Source: Opitutus sp. (GTDB taxonomy: Bacteria; Verrucomicrobiota; Verrucomicrobiia; Opitutales; Opitutaceae). From it: a stretch of 64,000 nt of DNA. The notes beneath the pieces are model-generated. The model had not been told where the DNA came from and made no database searches. It saw only the letters and a program-made list of their open reading frames with translations. Position numbers and translations under genes: made by a program. This document shows positions 60,612 through 64,000 of the stretch, piece by piece. Where the stretch lies: contig JACEUQ010000003.1 of the NCBI GenBank assembly GCA_024998815.1, forward strand, positions 1 to 64,000, given 5' to 3'. Within the stretch, counting starts at the first letter, position 1. The number at the start of each line of letters is the position of its first letter.

Positions 60612-61861
60612 AAACAAAAACCCGCACAGAGCCGCACCGACTGAACGTCGTCTGGCCGGATGGTCGTATCGTCGGCGAGTTACTCCACTCCGGCCCGATC
60701 TACTTCCGCTATACGCCTGAGTGGATTGCCACCGGCCACAACCTGTCGCCGCTCAAGCTCTCCTTCGACACCCAGGCGGTGAATGCCCACGACAGCGAGG
60801 ACGGCGTACCGGGACTCATCTCCGACGCCCTACCCGATTCATGGGGACGACGGGTAGCGGAAACCGTCTTTGCGCGCTCCAGCTTGGGCCGGCCGACGAC
60901 CTTCAAACTCCTCGCGTGGGTCGGCGCACGCGGGCTCGGCTGCATCGGTTTCGCTCCATCCATGGAAGTGGCTGATCGGGCGTCCGTCCTTGAACGTATC
61001 CAAGCCTCGGCGTTGGCCCGCGAAGCCCGCGCCGTGCAGGAGGGTGATCTGAAGACCCTCATGCCGCACCTGATGGCGAGCGGTGGCATTACCGGTGGTG
61101 GTGCACAGCCCAAGGTGCTCGTGGTCGCCCAAGCCGACAACACGCTGCGTATTCGCGGTGAGGTTACCTCGCTGGCTGCCGGTGAGAAAGCGGCCTTGCT
61201 CAAACTCGATGTGAGTGGCCAGTCCCGGCACCGCGCCGAACTCGCCTACCTTGCGATGGCCGCACGCGCCGGGATCCCCGTGCCAGCAGCGCGCCTGCTC
61301 ACCGACGAAAACGGGCGCGACCACCTGCTCATCGAGCGCTTCGACGTGAGTGCCCAAGGCAACCGCCGCCACTTCCAGAGCCTCTCCGGGTTATTGCATC
61401 GGCCCAAAGCGGGACTCGATTACGCCGATCTTTTTGTCGCCTGCACCCGCCTCGCCTGCCCTCGGGCCGACCTGTTGGCTGCCGCGAGACGACTCCTGTT
61501 TAACCTCATCGCCGGTAACCAAGACGACCACGGTAAGAACCACGCCTTCATCTACGACGAGAGCACGCGCACCTGGCGTCTCGCCCCCGCCTTTGACCTC
61601 ACGCATTCGCCCGGCTTGGACCGAGGCATGAAAATTGCCGGTGAGGTCGTCCCTGAATGGGCGCGACTGGAGGCATGGCTAAAAGCAGGCGGTATCAAGC
61701 CACTGGAGATCACTGAGGCACGGGAGGCGGTGCACTGCGCCGTGGAAAGCTGGCCCGAAATCGCCCGCGCCCACGGGGTTCCATCCGCTCAGATCAACGA
61801 GATCGCCTCCACCCATACGCGGATCGCGGGACTGGTAGGCTCAGACATCCTGACTCCATGA
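60608..61861 (+). CDS. hipA: HipA-family serine/threonine kinase toxin
   Basis: A 417-residue kinase-fold toxin. The N-subdomain is followed by the ATP-binding GGAQPKVLVV at about 161, the catalytic loop GNQDDHGKNHAF at about 303 and the metal motif AFDLTHSPG at about 328. HipA proteins phosphorylate glutamyl-tRNA synthetase or other targets and cause dormancy. All core residues are present. It lies just outside the tRNA-Gly element. Confidence 0.92.
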   Translation: MKTKTRTEPHRLNVVWPDGRIVGELLHSGPIYFRYTPEWIATGHNLSPLKLSFDTQAVNAHDSEDGVPGLISDALPDSWGRRVAETVFARSSLGRPTTFKLLAWVGARGLGCIGFAPSMEVADRASVLERIQASALAREARAVQEGDLKTLMPHLMASGGITGGGAQPKVLVVAQADNTLRIRGEVTSLAAGEKAALLKLDVSGQSRHRAELAYLAMAARAGIPVPAARLLTDENGRDHLLIERFDVSAQGNRRHFQSLSGLLHRPKAGLDYADLFVACTRLACPRADLLAAARRLLFNLIAGNQDDHGKNHAFIYDESTRTWRLAPAFDLTHSPGLDRGMKIAGEVVPEWARLEAWLKAGGIKPLEITEAREAVHCAVESWPEIARAHGVPSAQINEIASTHTRIAGLVGSDILTP

Positions 61862-61985
61862 GGGAAAGTGTAGACGGCGAGGAATTGAGATGAGCCGGCT
61901 ATCACCCTAAATTACGGTATGAGCCGGGCCTTGGCAGAGCGCCGGAAACGCTGAAGATGCGGCCATGCCTCAAGTGTAATTACCG

Positions 61986-63010
61986 GTGTTTCCGGCAGGA
62001 GTGATCGCGATTAATGATTCGATCGGCGCGCAGTGCCGGGATGGGAAAGTGGTGTATCTGAACGGTCATTTGCCCGTCTTTAGCCATGACGAGGGCGATT
62101 TGGCGGCCTTCCGGCTCTTTACCACGCAACTGATCGTGAACGGCACGGCCACGCAGAGCCAGATCGTGCGCGCCTTCGGGGTGCCGCTGGGCACGGTAAA
62201 ACGCATGGCGAAGCTTTATCGCACGGCGGGCGCGGCGGCGTTTTTCAAGCCGGCCGAGCCGCGGTCGGGCAGCAAACTCACGCTTGAGCTGAAGCCTCAA
62301 GTGCAGGCGCTGCTTGACCAAGGCCTGAGCGTGCCAGAGGTCAGTGTAAAGACCGGCGTATTGACCAACACTCTGCACAAGGCGATCCGATCCGGACGCC
62401 TCAGCGCCCGCCCCGCGCTCCAAAAAAAGTCCGCCCGGCTCGGCCGGCACCACCGACTACTGGGTCAACGGCCTTGGCGGCCAACCCTTCTTCGTGGTCA
62501 CCCACCCTATCGACCCCGGCCTTTGCACCGTTCTGCGCGAACAAATCGTCCCCCGCCTGCTCGCCCTCGTCCCGGTGGATCCGGTGGCCGCCGCCACTCC
62601 CGTTGACCCCATCGCCCTTGATCATACCGAACCCGCCGTCACTCCCGCCCCGACTCCAGAGACCGGAGCGCTCGCCTCCATGCCGCCGCCCCCGCGCCTG
62701 ACCATCGTCTTTGATCGCGAAGGCTACTCGCCCGCGCTCTTTGCCGAGCTCAAAGCCCTCGGTGTGGCCATCCTCACCTACCATAAGTTCCCCGCCGCCG
62801 ACTGGCCCGAGGCCGAGTTCGCGCCCCGCACCGTCACCCTCCACCACGGCGAAAGCGTAGTCATGTCCCTGGCCGAACGCGGCACCTGCCTGCCCAACGG
62901 CCTCTGGTTGCGCGAAGTGCGCCACCGCGAAGCCCACGGCCACCAAGTCAGCATCCTCTCCACCGACTACCACATCGAACTGCCGCCTGTCGCCGGGTTC
63001 ACGGCGGTCG
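61986..63010 (+). pseudogene. DDE-type transposase, frameshifted and 3'-truncated
   Basis: The first part (61986 to about 62423) has a helix-turn-helix start (ATQSQIVRAFGVPLGTVKRMAK) typical of large unclassified transposases. The second part, in the next frame from about 62422 to 63010, has TTDYWVNGLGGQPFFVVTHP, LTIVFDREGYSPALFAELK with an Asp, and VREVRHREAHGHQVSILSTD-like sequence. The frames switch at an A7 run (62422-62428), consistent with one inserted A. The C-terminal third is missing after LPPVAGFTAV. Confidence 0.8.
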
Positions 63011-63085
63011 TCGCTGGAGCTCAGGGGCTCCTTAGATATAGCACTCGTTGCGCAGCCCATCGCGTTGGACGCAGGCGGCGCGTTT

Positions 63086-64000
63086 TCAGGGCGCGATGTA
63101 GGTTACCGGAATATGCACGGGGCCTCCCGGCGCTACGGGATCGGAACCGACCGGGGTGGGCCGCCAAATCGTGTTCTGCCAAGGGGTGGTTAACTCCGGA
63201 CAACCCAACAGGAGCCGGCAGAGGTGTTCGTGGCGTGTGTGTTCCCAGCCGGCGTATTGGACCGCACCGAAGATAAAACTGTCAGCAAACTCGGTCCAGG
63301 ATGTGAAACTGCCGCGCAGCGTTTCGGTTGCGGCGGCGGCGATTTCCTCAGCTTCGTTAGCCGGCAAGTAGCCGGCGGCGGCACCAAGGCGGGCCAAGTA
63401 GATAAGGTGACTCTTACGCCAGGCCAGCGGTGTGACCGAGGCTGACCGCCCTACGTAAAACACCCGATTGAGCAGGCGCTCCAAGCCAGCGGCGAATCGG
63501 GGAAACTGTCCGTCGACAAGGGTCACCAATTGGCCAGTGTGGTTGAGCGGAAGCAGGCGGTCGGTCGCGAGCAGAGCGGCCTTGAAGGCGGTGGCGTCGG
63601 CGAGCGCGAATTGGGACCAAAGGGCGTCGCGCGCCTGTTTTCCGGCCTTTTCAGGCGGCAAGGTACGAGCGGGTTCTAGCGACAGTCCGTGGCTGAGCGC
63701 GATGGGCAAGGTAAAGGCGTTGCCCAGGGCCTCGGCGTTAGTCGGATCGGCAGGGCGGGTCAGCAGGGGTAAATTCCAGGGCAATGCCGGGGCCGGGGTT
63801 TTTAAGGTGGCCTCCATGCGCGTGGCGAGTTCGCCATAGCCGAGCAGGTGCGCGGCGGCCAGCGGGGTGATGCCGGACTGGTCGGCAATCAGCGGGTCTG
63901 CCCCATGGCGCAGTAGGCCGTCGGTGAGTTGCGGGGCGGGGAAGGGTTGGATGGCGCGTCGCAGCGCGGTGCGGCCCTGGCGGTCTTGCTGATTCACCTC
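63086..64000 (-). CDS. Ankyrin-repeat/DUF1266-like protein (5' end outside window)
   Basis: The frame is open to the right edge, so the start is missing. At least 304 residues are visible. The first 60 are ankyrin-type repeats (VNQQDRQGRTALRRAI; LLRHGADPLIADQSGITPLAAAHLLGYGELA). The C-terminal 200 (WSQFALADATAFKAALLAT; RVFYVGRSASVTPLAWRKSHLIYLAR; SWTEFADSFIFGAVQYAGW) resemble DUF1266 proteins, which often carry a helical scaffold of unknown role. No signal peptide is visible because the N-terminus is lacking. Confidence 0.72.
   Translation of the reverse strand, partial: EVNQQDRQGRTALRRAIQPFPAPQLTDGLLRHGADPLIADQSGITPLAAAHLLGYGELATRMEATLKTPAPALPWNLPLLTRPADPTNAEALGNAFTLPIALSHGLSLEPARTLPPEKAGKQARDALWSQFALADATAFKAALLATDRLLPLNHTGQLVTLVDGQFPRFAAGLERLLNRVFYVGRSASVTPLAWRKSHLIYLARLGAAAGYLPANEAEEIAAAATETLRGSFTSWTEFADSFIFGAVQYAGWEHTRHEHLCRLLLGCPELTTPWQNTIWRPTPVGSDPVAPGGPVHIPVTYIAP

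Noticed and set aside
62423-62429. Programmed -1 frameshift at A AAA AAG in the transposase
   Set aside because: The downstream protein is in the +1 frame, which this slip would not reach. An inserted A explains it.

Overview
The window is GC-rich and gene-dense. It fits a member of the Verrucomicrobiota, most likely an Opitutaceae-like bacterium. The signs are a planctomycete/verrucomicrobial cytochrome-type DUF1549/DUF1553 protein at the left edge, a Gram-negative envelope gene set (type II secretion, ExbB/ExbD, an AsmA-like protein), a deoxyhexose catabolic operon of the kind common in polysaccharide degraders, and many short palindromic repeats between genes. This assignment is inferred from gene content; there is no rRNA in the window.

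Layout. 1-3.1 kb: cytochrome-domain protein and an SUI1-type translation factor. 3.4-7.5 kb: an IS630 remnant cut by a 3,382-bp four-gene IS21-type element (copy 1). 7.6-10.8 kb: phosphoribosyltransferase, ettA and a glyoxalase I-like gene. 10.8-19.2 kb, minus strand: an envelope operon (TPR protein, second TPR protein, ExbB, ExbD, ExbD, vWA-like protein). Its first gene carries an in-frame stop and its last gene is split by an ISL3 element with a perfect 8-bp target duplication. 19.4-28.9 kb, minus strand: a six-gene L-fucose/L-rhamnose-type operon (isomerase, aldolase, aldolase-dehydrogenase fusion, rhamnulokinase, an Mqo-family quinone oxidoreductase, FHS sugar transporter), with a divergent AraC regulator. 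30-32 kb: degenerate P-loop protein and aroC. 32.3-37.7 kb: gspD, gspE, gspF, with unusual micro-repeat arrays in and between the genes. 37.8-40.7 kb: a DUF4338 (DruA-like)-ISAs1 fusion transposase split by a frameshift, abutting a truncated group II intron that itself sits in a palindromic repeat. 41-46.2 kb: AsmA-like gene, manA, ftsK and a RodZ-like gene. 46.2-52.4 kb: repeats, an IS4-like pseudogene, IS21-type copy 2 (opposite orientation, perfect 8-bp target duplication) and an intact IS630 element. 52.6-56.4 kb: recQ, two small unknown genes, ybaB and recR. 56.4-59.3 kb: tRNA-Gly(CCC) with a roughly 2.7-kb integrated element carrying an integrase, a small DNA-binding protein and a BrnT/BrnA toxin-antitoxin pair, bounded by a 34-bp direct repeat. 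59.3-64 kb: a secreted endonuclease/phosphatase-family protein, hipBA, a broken transposase and a partial ankyrin/DUF1266 gene.

The core functions are ordinary: translation, division, recombination repair, aromatic biosynthesis, secretion and deoxyhexose use. The noteworthy part is the amount of recent mobile-element activity, the four or more families of dispersed palindromes, the quinone oxidoreductase inside a lactaldehyde-producing operon, and the very small tRNA-borne integrative element.
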